Positions 19,841-31,124 of a stretch of DNA of 64,000 bases are shown piece by piece (within the stretch, counting starts at the first letter, position 1; every line of letters starts with the position of its first letter). Source of the stretch: Mycobacterium gordonae. Lineage in GTDB: Bacteria; Actinomycetota; Actinomycetes; Mycobacteriales; Mycobacteriaceae. The notes under the pieces are model-generated. The model had not been told where the DNA came from. It made no database searches and saw nothing but the letters and a program-made list of their open reading frames with translations. Made by a program: the position numbers and the translations under genes. Where the stretch lies: the NCBI RefSeq assembly GCF_017086405.1, contig NZ_CP070973.1, positions 1,736,001-1,800,000 of the forward strand, in the 5' to 3' direction.

Positions 19841-20748
19841 CTGGGCGGCCGGTCCGGGTTGAGCGTCGACGGCTGCATCGGCTTCACATCGGCTTCCTTG
19901 CCGCTGTCCACTGCTGGGACGCCTTCTTTGACGATCACCGGGTCGCCGACGTGGACTGTGTTGAAATACCACTCCGCGTCGGTGGGGCTCAGGCTGATGC
20001 ATCCGTGGCTGACGTTCTCGACGCCCATCGCGTTGATCGCCCACGGAGCCGAATGGACGTACAGGCCCCGATTGGTGATGCGCACGGCGTAGTCGACCTG
20101 GAGCCGGTAGCCATCGGGGTTGTCGACGGGAATGCCGACACTGCTCGAATCCATCATCACCGAGCGGTCCTTGGCGAGGACGCTGTAGGTGCCCACCGGC
20201 GTCTCGTACTCGGGTCTGCCCATCGACGCCGGCAGCACGCCCGCTTCGCCGAAATGCGACCGATGATGCGGCGCCGGCAGCGCCGGCGGCGGCGTATCCG
20301 CCTCCACCCCATCCACGCTGACCGTGAAGGTGTGGTTGGTGATGTCGGCGACGCCGACGACGGCCGGACCCGTCTTGAACTCGGTGCGCAGACCGCCCAC
20401 CGACAGCGCCACGGTGGTGTGCGCCGGCCAGAACCGGTCGGGCACCCATTGCACGACGTTGCTGTCCACCCACTCGAACCGGCCGCTCATCGCGGGCGTC
20501 GATGACACCTCGATGGCCCGCTCCACGGCCTCACGGTTCGCGACCGGAGCGCCGAAGGTCACCACCACCGGGTGCGCCACGCCCACGACTGAGCCGCGCA
20601 CGGGCAGGATCGCGGCGATGTCGGAGTAGCCGCTCGGCTTGCTCGCCGCCATCAGCGTGACGCCGGCGTGCCCGGCGATCACCGTCGAAGTGATCCCGAT
20701 GAACACCAGCAGAGACCGGATTGCCGCCCGCATGGCTTTCTCTCTCAT
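19837..20748 (-). CDS. L,D-transpeptidase, LdtMt1-like
   Basis: Forms 3-3 cross-links in peptidoglycan and is a likely carbapenem target. The 303-residue protein has an N-terminal hydrophobic signal/anchor (SLLVFIGITSTVIAGHAGV) and no lipobox. One Ig-like domain follows (GSVVGVAHPVVVTFGAPVAN, VVQWVPDRFWPAHTTV). The YkuD catalytic domain has the active-site segment SHGCISLS and the upstream HSAPWAIN, so catalytic His and Cys are present. Similarity to M. tuberculosis LdtMt1 (Rv0116c) is strong from memory. An extra Pro/His-rich insertion (about residues 155-175) precedes the catalytic domain. An alternative start at 20733 would drop five residues. Confidence 0.9.
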   Translation of the reverse strand: MREKAMRAAIRSLLVFIGITSTVIAGHAGVTLMAASKPSGYSDIAAILPVRGSVVGVAHPVVVTFGAPVANREAVERAIEVSSTPAMSGRFEWVDSNVVQWVPDRFWPAHTTVALSVGGLRTEFKTGPAVVGVADITNHTFTVSVDGVEADTPPPALPAPHHRSHFGEAGVLPASMGRPEYETPVGTYSVLAKDRSVMMDSSSVGIPVDNPDGYRLQVDYAVRITNRGLYVHSAPWAINAMGVENVSHGCISLSPTDAEWYFNTVHVGDPVIVKEGVPAVDSGKEADVKPMQPSTLNPDRPPS

Positions 20749-20906
20749 TCGGGTAATTAGTCGGATGGGTAATAGGACGTCGCTGCTCGAATGGTAGGGC
20801 TGCCACCAGCGCGTAAACGTAAGCGCGCGTGCGCAAGTCGGTCAGTGTTTGGTTACAAGTCGGTCTCCATCCGGACTTGTCAGCCCCGGCGGTGACACTT
20901 GGGGGC

Positions 20907-21548
20907 ATGCTCGACTTGCTTGACCTGGTCGTGCCGCTGCTGTGCGGCGGCTGCGGAGCGCCGGCAACCCGATGGTGCCCCGTGTGCGCCCACGCCCTCA
21001 ATGTCGAACCCGGCGAACCGCTGGTAGTGAGTCCCCGCATCGATCCGGAAGTCCCTGTGTTCGCTTTGGGCCGCTACGCCGGCGTCCGGCGCCAGGCCAT
21101 ATTGGCGCTCAAGGAGCGCGGCCGCGGTGACCTCGTCACGCCCTTGGCCCGTTCGCTCGCCGTCGGCGTCCACCGGTTGTTGTGCTGGGGGATGGTGGAC
21201 ACCCCGCTGACGCTCGTGCCGGCGCCCACCCGGCGCGCTGCGGCGCGCCGGCGCGGCGGCGACCCCGTCACCCGCTTGGCTGAAGCGGCGGTCGCGGGCC
21301 ATCCGGACATCGCCGTCGCCGCCGCATTGCGGATGCGCTCCCTGGCGCGCGACTCGGTGGGCCTGGACACCTCGGCCCGCGAACGCAATGTCGCCGGCCG
21401 GGTGCGGTTGCGCGGCTCGCGCCCGGGCACCGAGGTGTTGCTCGTCGACGACGTCGTCACCACCGGAGCGACCGCGCGCGAATCCGTTCGGGTGCTCCGG
21501 GCCGCCGGAGTGCGGGTCGCCGCGGTTCTCGCCGTCGCCGCAGCGTGA
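20907..21548 (+). CDS. ComF-family phosphoribosyltransferase-like protein (Rv3242c)
   Basis: A 213-residue protein with an N-terminal Cys cluster (CGGCGAPATRWCPVC, residues about 12-27), probably zinc-binding, and a C-terminal PRTase fold. The phosphate/ribose-binding loop is VLLVDDVVTTGATARES (near residues 175-192). ATG 20907 was chosen over an upstream start at 20829 because it gives the Rv3242c length and places the Cys cluster as in the family. ComF proteins take part in DNA uptake in competent bacteria. In mycobacteria the role is unknown. Confidence 0.9.
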   Translation: MLDLLDLVVPLLCGGCGAPATRWCPVCAHALNVEPGEPLVVSPRIDPEVPVFALGRYAGVRRQAILALKERGRGDLVTPLARSLAVGVHRLLCWGMVDTPLTLVPAPTRRAAARRRGGDPVTRLAEAAVAGHPDIAVAAALRMRSLARDSVGLDTSARERNVAGRVRLRGSRPGTEVLLVDDVVTTGATARESVRVLRAAGVRVAAVLAVAAA

Positions 21549-21766
21549 AGAACTCGCAACAGGTCTGCGAATGGGGTGGCAAGGTGAGGCGAACAACGGC
21601 TAACGTCGACACCACCAGCACCCGCGGTAGGAGGTGAGAATACGGTCTCTTGCTCCGGCGGGCAGCCTGCGGCGGTGGCTCCTCTATACCGCTCTAACCT
21701 CGTCGGCGCGTATCTGAAATGAATGCCGGGCACGCAGGTCGCGTGTGACGTGAAAAGAGAAACGAG

Positions 21767-22459
21767 TTGTCACGAATGCCAAGGCTCACCGCGGATTCCG
21801 AACAGGTCCTAGCCGCATCCGGAACCGAAGAACAGGCCGAACCGACGGCCAACGCCGAGATCGTGTTCAAGGGACGCAACGTCGAGATACCCGATCATTT
21901 CCGCATCTACGTTTCGCAGAAGCTCGCCCGGTGCGAGCGATTAGACAAGACCATTTATCTTTTCGACGTCGAGCTCGACCATGAACGCAACCGCCGCCAG
22001 CGCAAGGCGTGTCAGCGCATAGAGATCACCGCCCGCGGGCGCGGCCCGGTCGTGCGCGGGGAGGCCTGCGCCGACAGCTTCTACGCCGCGCTGGAATCCG
22101 CCGTCGCCAAGTTGGAGAACCGGCTGCGGCGCGGCAAGGATCGCCGCAAGGTGCATTACGGCGACAAGACGCCGGTGTCGCTGGCCGAGGCCACCGCGGT
22201 GCTCCCACCGCCGGAGAAGGCATTCGCCGCCGAGCCGGCCGAACCCCACGAACACGACGGTGCTGTGCTCGACCATGAGCCCGGGCAGGTCGTCCGGGTC
22301 AAGGAACACCCGGCCAAGCCGATGTCGGTCGACGACGCGCTCTACGAGATGGAGCTGGTCGGGCACGACTTCTTCCTGTTCTTCGACAAGGAGACCGAAC
22401 GTCCTTCGGTGGTCTACCGTCGGCACGCCTACGACTACGGCCTGATCAGATTGGCCTGA
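21767..22459 (+). CDS. hpf: Ribosome hibernation promoting factor, long form
   Basis: Binds the 30S subunit in stationary phase or hypoxia and promotes inactive ribosomes. The 230-residue protein has the N-terminal S30AE domain (EIVFKGRNVEIPDHFRIYVSQ, residues about 25-45) and the C-terminal dimerisation domain (SVDDALYEMELVGHDFFLFF), with an acidic/Pro linker between. Start TTG 21767 lies just after AAAAGAGAAACGAG. ATG 21776 is an alternative only three codons later. A 218-base leader separates it from the comF-like gene and probably contains its promoter. Equivalent to Rv3241c, directly before secA1. Confidence 0.93.
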   Translation: MSRMPRLTADSEQVLAASGTEEQAEPTANAEIVFKGRNVEIPDHFRIYVSQKLARCERLDKTIYLFDVELDHERNRRQRKACQRIEITARGRGPVVRGEACADSFYAALESAVAKLENRLRRGKDRRKVHYGDKTPVSLAEATAVLPPPEKAFAAEPAEPHEHDGAVLDHEPGQVVRVKEHPAKPMSVDDALYEMELVGHDFFLFFDKETERPSVVYRRHAYDYGLIRLA

Positions 22460-22521
22460 TCAGCTCTTCACCTAGGATGGGGGTCGCCTGAAAGACTCCT
22501 ACCCAACAGGGGAATAAAGCT

Positions 22522-25373
<2,852 letters not shown>

Positions 25374-25377
<4 letters not shown>

Positions 25378-26135
25378 AACCCCAGTACGAACGTGTCGAG
25401 CGGACGTGGGTGGCCCCGCAGGTTCAGCCGGCGTCGTCGTCCTGATGCCACCGCCTCGTCGGCCACTCCGGCCGCGACGAGCAACTCTCCACCGGCGGCA
25501 TGTTGTTGCATGCGCGCGGCGACGTTGACCGGGTCGCCCAGGGCCGTGAAGTCGACGACCGCGCCGCCGACGTTGCCGACGTAGGCGACACCGGCATTGA
25601 CCGCCACCCCCAACTCGAGCCACGGCCTGACGTCGCTGCCATAACCGACAGCCTTGAGTAGGTCAAACCCGGCCGCGACGGCGTGCTCGCGGTATCGCGG
25701 GCCGCTGATGCCGCGCACGAAGAACGCCATCACCTCGTCGCCGATGAGTTTGTCGATCACCGCGTCGTGACGCAGCAGCGCGTGCGTCGCGGCGCCGTAG
25801 AACCGGTTGAGCAACGCCGCGAAGTCCGTTGCGGCCCCACGCTGACCCAGGGCCGTCGACCCGCGAACGTCGGCGAACAAGACCGCGACGTCTACTTCGG
25901 CACCTCCCGCCGGCAGCGCGTCACAACAACGACTACACAGGTTCGGGTTCTTGCGCGACGGGCTGAACCCGGCGACCGCGAGTACGCGACCGGCAGGGCC
26001 GCCGAACGGGTTGTTGCACAGTTTGCAACGCGGTGCCGAGGGCAGATAGCGAAACACCCGCCGCGCCTTGACCAACGGCGCGTGACCTTCGGTCAGAACG
26101 CTGTCCCAGGGGTTGTGCTCGATCGCCGTCACCAT
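25374..26135 (-). CDS. Class III nucleotide cyclase with N-terminal Cys motif
   Basis: A 253-residue soluble protein. Residues about 80-225 form a guanylate/adenylate cyclase catalytic domain. The first metal Asp is in [10 protein letters not shown] and the second in [12 protein letters not shown], where Lys before LIGDE is the usual ATP-specifying position. [11 protein letters not shown] supplies the transition-state Asn and Arg. All key residues appear present, so it is probably an active adenylate cyclase. The N terminus has CxxC at residues 37-40 and 67-70, a likely zinc or redox site. ATG 26135 follows TAGCCT by six bases, so the mRNA is probably leaderless. The shared inverted repeat at 26170-26185 lies upstream. 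Absent from this position in M. tuberculosis. Confidence 0.87.
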
Positions 26136-26169
26136 AGGCAGAGGCTAGGGCGGCGCGACGGGGCCCACA

Positions 26170-26185
26170 TGGGGCAACTGCCCCA
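26170..26185. promoter_or_regulatory. Operator 1: TGRGGCA-N2-YGCCCCA repeat between cyclase and HD-LuxR genes
   Basis: TGGGGCA (26170-26176) and TGCCCCA (26179-26185) are perfect inverted repeats with a 2-base spacer. On the minus strand the site ends 34 bases before the cyclase ATG, so its centre is about -42.5 if that mRNA is leaderless. On the plus strand it sits between the likely -35 and -10 of the LuxR gene (-10 CAGAAT at 26193-26198). Two more copies lie at 27765 and 31074. Probably bound by the LuxR protein itself. Confidence 0.75.
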
Positions 26186-26204
26186 GAAAGTGCAGAATGA
26201 GGGC

Positions 26205-27767
26205 GTGCACCCGACCCGGAAGCTGCACGGCTCGCCAACAGGCCTGCGCAAAGCCGAATTGCTGGCGGCCATATCCCTGGCGATCGATCTCGGTCTGGGG
26301 CAGCCGATGGAACACATGCTGCGGTCCACCCTGATCGCCACCCGGATAGCCGAACGACTGGGCCTGGACGCAGCGCAGCGCGAGACGATGTACTACGCCA
26401 ACCTGGTGGGATGGATCGGTTGTCACGCCGATTCCCACGAGCTTTCGACATTGTTCGGAGACGACATCGCCTTCCGTGCCGACACCTACGGGGTGGACAT
26501 GGCCGGCCTGCCTTTCCTGCGTCTGATGGTCAGCCACATCGGGCGCGGACTACCGGCATGGGAACGCGGCCTGCGCTCGGCGGCCTTTCTGCTGACCGCA
26601 CGCAACCAGGTGGCCGGCCTGATCAGTTCACACTGCAGTTCCGCCGGCGTGCTGTCCGATCGGATCGGGCTGAACAGCCGGGTCGGGGCGGCGCTGGCCT
26701 ACATCTTCGAACGCTGGGACGGCCGGGGGATGCCGAATGGTGTTCGGGGAGAGGATATTCCGCTGGAAATCCGCGTCGTTCACCTGGCCGATGTCGTGGA
26801 GGTCCACCTGCGCACCGGAGGCCTGGAACAGGCGGCCGAGGTCGCCCGGTCCCGGCGCGGCACCCAGTTCAGCCCGGCGGTGGTCGACGTGTTCGTCGAT
26901 GACGGCGCGGCGATCGTCGAGGGCCTGCTCGACATCGACGTGTGGGCGGCGGCTCTGGCACTGGCGCCGGATCGCGACCGCATCATCGGTGACGACGAGA
27001 TCGACGAATTACTCAGGGCCATGGCCGATTTCGTCGATCTCAAGTGTCCCTGCTCGCCGGGCTTTTCGCGCGGTGTCGCCGACCTCGCGGCCGCGGCGGG
27101 CCGGCACTGCCGGATGCCGTCGGCCGACGTCACCCGGCTGTACCGGGCCGGTCTGGTTCAGGGTCTCGGCAGACTCGGTGTGTCCAATCAGATCTGGGAG
27201 AAGAAGAGCCCGCTGAGCACGGCGGAATGGGAGCGGGTACGCATGTACCCCTACCTGACCGGACGCATCCTGAGCCGGATCGAGGGACTCGAGTCGGTGG
27301 TATCGGTGGCCACCAGGCACGAGGAACGTCTGGACGGGTCCGGCTTTCCGCGGGGACTTGCCGGCAACGAGCTGACGCCGCACGACCGGCTGCTCGCCGC
27401 GGTCGCCGCCTATCACCAGCTTCTCGAGCCCCGCCCGCAGCGGGCTGCCCTGGACCCGGATGCCGCTGCCGGCCGACTTCGCCAGGAGGCGCGCGACGGC
27501 CGGCTCGACGCCGACTCGGTGGAAGCTGTGCTGGCCGCGGCCGGGCACCGGCACGCACGGCGCACCTCGTGGTCGTCGGGGCTCACCGCCCGGGAGGTCG
27601 AAGTGCTCCGGCTGGTCGCCCAGGGCCGGTCCAATAAGGAAATTGCCGCCGAGTTGTTCATCGCCGAGAAGACCGCACGCAATCACGTCGAGCGGATCTA
27701 CGCCAAGTTGGGTGTCAACAACCGCACCCAGGCGAGCCTCGCGGCCATCGATCGCGGAATGATTTGA
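26205..27767 (+). CDS. HD-domain LuxR-family transcriptional regulator
   Basis: A 520-residue protein. Two HD-GYP-like halves are visible. The first contains [20 protein letters not shown] (about residues 168-187). The second contains [20 protein letters not shown] (about residues 367-386). The classic His-Asp metal pairs look incomplete, so it may sense rather than cut a nucleotide. The C terminus is a LuxR helix-turn-helix: [20 protein letters not shown] through [19 protein letters not shown] 26205 is chosen because CAGAAT lies six bases before it. ATG 26169 lies within the operator and GTG 26190 is less well placed. It probably controls its neighbours through the shared repeat. Confidence 0.88.
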   Translation: MHPTRKLHGSPTGLRKAELLAAISLAIDLGLGQPMEHMLRSTLIATRIAERLGLDAAQRETMYYANLVGWIGCHADSHELSTLFGDDIAFRADTYGVDMAGLPFLRLMVSHIGRGLPAWERGLRSAAFLLTARNQVAGLISSHCSSAGVLSDRIGLNSRVGAALAYIFERWDGRGMPNGVRGEDIPLEIRVVHLADVVEVHLRTGGLEQAAEVARSRRGTQFSPAVVDVFVDDGAAIVEGLLDIDVWAAALALAPDRDRIIGDDEIDELLRAMADFVDLKCPCSPGFSRGVADLAAAAGRHCRMPSADVTRLYRAGLVQGLGRLGVSNQIWEKKSPLSTAEWERVRMYPYLTGRILSRIEGLESVVSVATRHEERLDGSGFPRGLAGNELTPHDRLLAAVAAYHQLLEPRPQRAALDPDAAAGRLRQEARDGRLDADSVEAVLAAAGHRHARRTSWSSGLTAREVEVLRLVAQGRSNKEIAAELFIAEKTARNHVERIYAKLGVNNRTQASLAAIDRGMI

Positions 27768-27780
27768 GGCAGCCGCCCCA
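27765..27780. promoter_or_regulatory. Operator 2: TGRGGCA-N2-YGCCCCA repeat before the ABC transporter gene
   Basis: TGAGGCA (27765-27771) and CGCCCCA (27774-27780) form the same inverted repeat with one mismatch. The first three bases are the TGA stop of the LuxR gene. The right end is 36 bases before ATG 27817, and the following bases (ATG, then GGTCCC) resemble those after operators 1 and 3. A weak -10 GATGAT lies at 27804-27809. The spacing fits an activator site near -44. Confidence 0.72.
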
Positions 27781-27816
27781 TGTAACCGGTCCCGCCGCTG
27801 GCCGATGATCCTCGAC

Positions 27817-29418
27817 ATGACCGCACTAGTGCATGCCATCGACGTGAGCCGGCGGGCCGGCGCACGAAACATCCTGCAGCAGCTGTCCCTGTCCATCGAA
27901 CCCGGCGAGCTGGTTGCCATCGCCGGTGGCAGCGGAGCGGGAAAGACCACCCTGCTGAAGATCCTTGCGGGACTACAGCCACCGTCCGGCGGCGCAGTCT
28001 CACACCACCTGGCCGGGCGTGACGCCGGCATCGGCTACGTGCCCCAGGACGACATCATCCACCAGGAGATGCCGCTGCGCCGCACGCTGCGCTACGCGGC
28101 CCGGCTGCGACTGCCGGCGGGCACCACGGCTGCCGAAGCGGATCGGGTGGTCGAGCAGACCATGGCGGATCTCGACCTGACCGATCGGGCCGAGGTGCCG
28201 GTCCGTGCGCTGTCCGGCGGCCAGCGCAAGCGCGCCAGCATCGCCGTCGAGCTGCTGACCCGCCCCCGCCTTTTCTTCCTCGACGAACCCACGTCCGGAC
28301 TCGATCCCTCGACCGCGGCCGACGTTATGCGGCTGCTGCGCGGCCTAAGCGAGCGCGGGGTGACGGTCGTGCTCACCACGCACGAGCCGGCCGGCATCGA
28401 TCGCTGTGACCGGGTGATCTTCCTCGCCCGCGACGGCCGGCTGGCGTTCAGCGGCAGTCCGATCCATGCGCGGCGGCATTTCGGGGTGGACAGCCTGGCC
28501 GACGTCTACGACCGACTGGCCGGCGAGTACCTGCCGATGATCGAGCCGATCGCCAAGATGCCCGTCCAGGCGCCACCGGACGGTCCGGAAGTCAAGCGGC
28601 CGAACCCTTTTCGGCAGTGGTGGTTGCTCACGCGGCGCAATCTCGATGTGCTGGTTCGCAACCGGCTGACCCTGGCGGTGCTGCTCGGTTCGCCGGTACT
28701 GGTCACCGCGATGATGGCGACGCTGTTTCGCCGCGGGGCCTTCGACGCCGGTGCCGCGGCCGACGTCGGCCCGGCCCAGATCGTCTTCTGGATCGCGTTC
28801 GACGGATTCTTCTTCGGCCTCACCTACGGTCTGCTCCAGATCGTCGGGGAGATCGCCGTATTCCGGCGCGAGCGCCGCGCCGGGCTGAGCGTGGGCGCTT
28901 ACGTGGCGTCCAAGGTCACCGCCCTGTTTCCGGTGCTGGCCGCGGTGAGCGCGGTGCTGCTGGTCGTGCTGCGGGGTCTCGGCCGGCTGCCCGCCGTCGG
29001 ATGGCACGTGTACGGCCTGCTCTTCGTGACGATGCTCATCGAAGCAACCTCCGCTCTGGCCCTGGGTCTGCTCGCCTCCGCCTCGGTGCACAACGCCGCT
29101 CAGGCTGCGCTCGCGTTGCCGATGCTGTGCTTCCCGCAGGTGCTGTTCGGCGGGGCCATCGTCCCCGTCGACAAGATGGCGTTCCCAGGCCGGTTGATGA
29201 GCTTCGGCCTGTCCAACCGCCACGCATTCGAAGCGCTGGGGCGCGACCTGAATCTGGACCGGTTCACCACCACACTGCCGGCCATGTCGGCCTACCGGGA
29301 AACGTTCAGCGGAAGCACCGGCGGGAGTCTGATCGCGCTGGGTTCGTTCGCCGTGGGCCTCACGCTGGCCACGGTGTGGGTGCTGGACCGGCGGTCGACC
29401 GTCAGGTCGACCGGCTGA
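27817..29418 (+). CDS. ABC half-transporter, ATPase fused to ABC-2 permease
   Basis: A 533-residue fusion. The N-terminal nucleotide-binding domain has Walker A GGSGAGKTT (near residue 45), the signature LSGGQRKR (near 133) and Walker B RLFFLDEPTSGLD (near 153). The C-terminal half holds about six membrane segments (from near residue 280) of the ABC-2/ABCG type, like the C-terminal part of Rv1747 but without FHA domains. Such proteins usually export lipids or drugs. The cargo is unknown. ATG 27817 fits the leaderless spacing seen in the other operator-linked genes. ATG 27805 would add four residues but overlaps the -10. The 3' end overlaps the phosphatase gene by 17 bases. Confidence 0.9.
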   Translation: MTALVHAIDVSRRAGARNILQQLSLSIEPGELVAIAGGSGAGKTTLLKILAGLQPPSGGAVSHHLAGRDAGIGYVPQDDIIHQEMPLRRTLRYAARLRLPAGTTAAEADRVVEQTMADLDLTDRAEVPVRALSGGQRKRASIAVELLTRPRLFFLDEPTSGLDPSTAADVMRLLRGLSERGVTVVLTTHEPAGIDRCDRVIFLARDGRLAFSGSPIHARRHFGVDSLADVYDRLAGEYLPMIEPIAKMPVQAPPDGPEVKRPNPFRQWWLLTRRNLDVLVRNRLTLAVLLGSPVLVTAMMATLFRRGAFDAGAAADVGPAQIVFWIAFDGFFFGLTYGLLQIVGEIAVFRRERRAGLSVGAYVASKVTALFPVLAAVSAVLLVVLRGLGRLPAVGWHVYGLLFVTMLIEATSALALGLLASASVHNAAQAALALPMLCFPQVLFGGAIVPVDKMAFPGRLMSFGLSNRHAFEALGRDLNLDRFTTTLPAMSAYRETFSGSTGGSLIALGSFAVGLTLATVWVLDRRSTVRSTG

Positions 29419-31039
29419 GCCGCACCCGGCCCACCTCGTCCAGGGCGGCGGCGCCGCGGGGCTGTTCGAACAGCACCTCGGCGCTGCGGCCGTCGATGAG
29501 CAGGGTGGCGATGGTGTTTCCGAACAGGGGACCGCAGGTGTTCGCCCAGGAGAACGGGAGCGGTGGGACGCCGCGCAGCCGCGCCCAGCACCGGGCGAGC
29601 TTGGCGGCGGGCCGCGTCCAGGCCAGCGTGAACACCGGCTTGACGAACAGCGGCACATAGTTGTTCACCGGCGAGCACACCAGTTGGTGCGCAGTCGCCC
29701 CAGCGCACGCGCCGGCCCACTCGACGCGCGCGGCGTAGCTGTGGTGGACGTCGCCGGAGAGCACGTTGACGGTGGCGGGTCCGTCGGGACGACCGGCGAC
29801 CGAGTAGATCAGCTCCGCGAGCCGTGCGAACGATTTGTGGAACGCCGGCCAATGCTCGAGATCCAAAGCCTGGCGGGTGTTTTCGGCAAGCCTGCCGCGC
29901 CAGCCAGGCCGGTCGGCGTTGCGCTCGTTGACCGCCTCGAGATCTCCCAGGGCAGGTGGCATCAACCACGGCACCGACGAGGCCAGCATCAGGTGGTCCA
30001 ACTGCTCCAAGCCGTCGGCGACCTGTGCTTCGACCCAGCTGAACTCGCGTTCCCCGATCATCATGCGTTCACCGGAATCGAGGATGCGGCCGTTGCGCGA
30101 GTCGACCATGATCAGCCGGCTGCGGCCGAAATCCCAGCGGTAGCTGAATCGGACGCCCTTGGTGTGGTCGACCTCGTTGTCGGCGCGGTCGGCCAGGGCG
30201 ATCAGATGCGGCCAGCAGTCGCCGTCGGTGCTCACCAGGCGCCGGTAGTCCTCGTCCTCGGCCAACTCGGCCGGACTCAGGTTGCCGAGGTGCTGATACA
30301 CCCAGTACGACGCCAGACCGGCCCGGATCCGGTCTCGCCACCACGGCTTTCGTTTGATGTCGGCCCGCCAGGACGCCGACGTGTTCCAGTCGTCCCTGAT
30401 GTCGTGATCGTCGAAGATCATCGCGGTGGGCACCGTGGACATCAGCCATCGAATCTCCGGATCGCTCCACGAATGACGGTACAGCCGTTCGTATTCGGCG
30501 AAACTCACCACTTCGTCCGGGGGGCGGCCGGCGCGCTTGGTTGGGGTGCGCCGACCGGCCAGGCGGCGTCTCGCCTCTGGTGTCAGTTCGTCGGCGTAGA
30601 GCTGGTCGCCCAGCAGGATGAGTGCCTCGGGCCAGTCGTCGATCGGCTGGGTGGCCATCCGGGCGGCGTAGACATCCAGCGCGTCGAGCCCGAGCTTGGG
30701 CTCAATGCTCGAATCGTCGGTCTTGGGGTACCGGCACGATCCGAAGATGGCCTGTAGCCGATGGGTGGATGCCGGCCCCCTGGTGCGGATGACGCTCGGC
30801 GGGAAGGGCGAGTCCGGAAGCGGCCAGACGACGTCACCGTCACACTTGACGTCGTATTCGGTGACGGTGTCCGGGGTCAGCCCCGTCACCGTCACCAGGG
30901 CGTAGTGATAACCCTGCACGGCGAACGTCCGGGCGGATGCGCCCAGCACCTGCACCGTTGCCGCGTGCTCGGTCTGGACCCACACCAAGGCGGTCGTGTC
31001 GGATACGTGCCGCAAGGCGGGACCGAGCAGGAGTGCCAT
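29402..31039 (-). CDS. PhoD-like metallophosphatase, cytoplasmic form
   Basis: A 545-residue protein with an N-terminal Fn3-like domain (LVWVQTEHAATVQVLG) and a PhoD-type metallophosphatase domain. Metal-site motifs are IFGSCRYP, LILLGDQLYADE (near residue 145), MIFDDHDIRDDWN (near residue 210) and LSGDVHHSYAARV (near residue 432). PhoD enzymes are usually Tat-exported phosphodiesterases. This one has no signal peptide and starts directly with MALLLGPALRHVS, so it probably acts inside the cell. ATG 31039 follows TAGGGT by six bases, suggesting a leaderless mRNA. Operator 3 lies 34 bases upstream. I recall no orthologue at this locus in M. tuberculosis. Confidence 0.87.
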   Translation of the reverse strand: MALLLGPALRHVSDTTALVWVQTEHAATVQVLGASARTFAVQGYHYALVTVTGLTPDTVTEYDVKCDGDVVWPLPDSPFPPSVIRTRGPASTHRLQAIFGSCRYPKTDDSSIEPKLGLDALDVYAARMATQPIDDWPEALILLGDQLYADELTPEARRRLAGRRTPTKRAGRPPDEVVSFAEYERLYRHSWSDPEIRWLMSTVPTAMIFDDHDIRDDWNTSASWRADIKRKPWWRDRIRAGLASYWVYQHLGNLSPAELAEDEDYRRLVSTDGDCWPHLIALADRADNEVDHTKGVRFSYRWDFGRSRLIMVDSRNGRILDSGERMMIGEREFSWVEAQVADGLEQLDHLMLASSVPWLMPPALGDLEAVNERNADRPGWRGRLAENTRQALDLEHWPAFHKSFARLAELIYSVAGRPDGPATVNVLSGDVHHSYAARVEWAGACAGATAHQLVCSPVNNYVPLFVKPVFTLAWTRPAAKLARCWARLRGVPPLPFSWANTCGPLFGNTIATLLIDGRSAEVLFEQPRGAAALDEVGRVRLSRST

Positions 31040-31073
31040 TGAACCACCCTACGGGCAGGTGCGCATCGGTGTT

Positions 31074-31089
31074 TGAGGCATCCGCCCCA
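31074..31089. promoter_or_regulatory. Operator 3: TGRGGCA-N2-YGCCCCA repeat between phosphatase and mddA
   Basis: TGAGGCA (31074-31080) and CGCCCCA (31083-31089) form the shared inverted repeat. It lies almost exactly midway between two divergent start codons, 34 bases from the phosphatase ATG (31039) and 35 from the mddA ATG (31125). Both genes show a -10 hexamer (TAGGGT, GACAAT) ending six bases before their ATG. One bound dimer could therefore activate both directions. Confidence 0.75.
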
Positions 31090-31124
31090 TGATCGGACCC
31101 ACTTCCCGGGCCGACAATCGGCCG

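Noticed and set aside
25683..26168. 5' extension of the HD-LuxR frame into the cyclase gene
   Set aside because: It is antisense to a well-supported cyclase and shows no domain.
26169..26171. ATG 26169 as start of the HD-LuxR gene
   Set aside because: It overlaps the operator repeat and lies upstream of the likely -10 element. GTG 26205 fits a leaderless start.
27805..27807. ATG 27805 as start of the ABC gene
   Set aside because: It falls within the -10-like GATGAT. ATG 27817 gives the same spacing as the other operator-linked genes.
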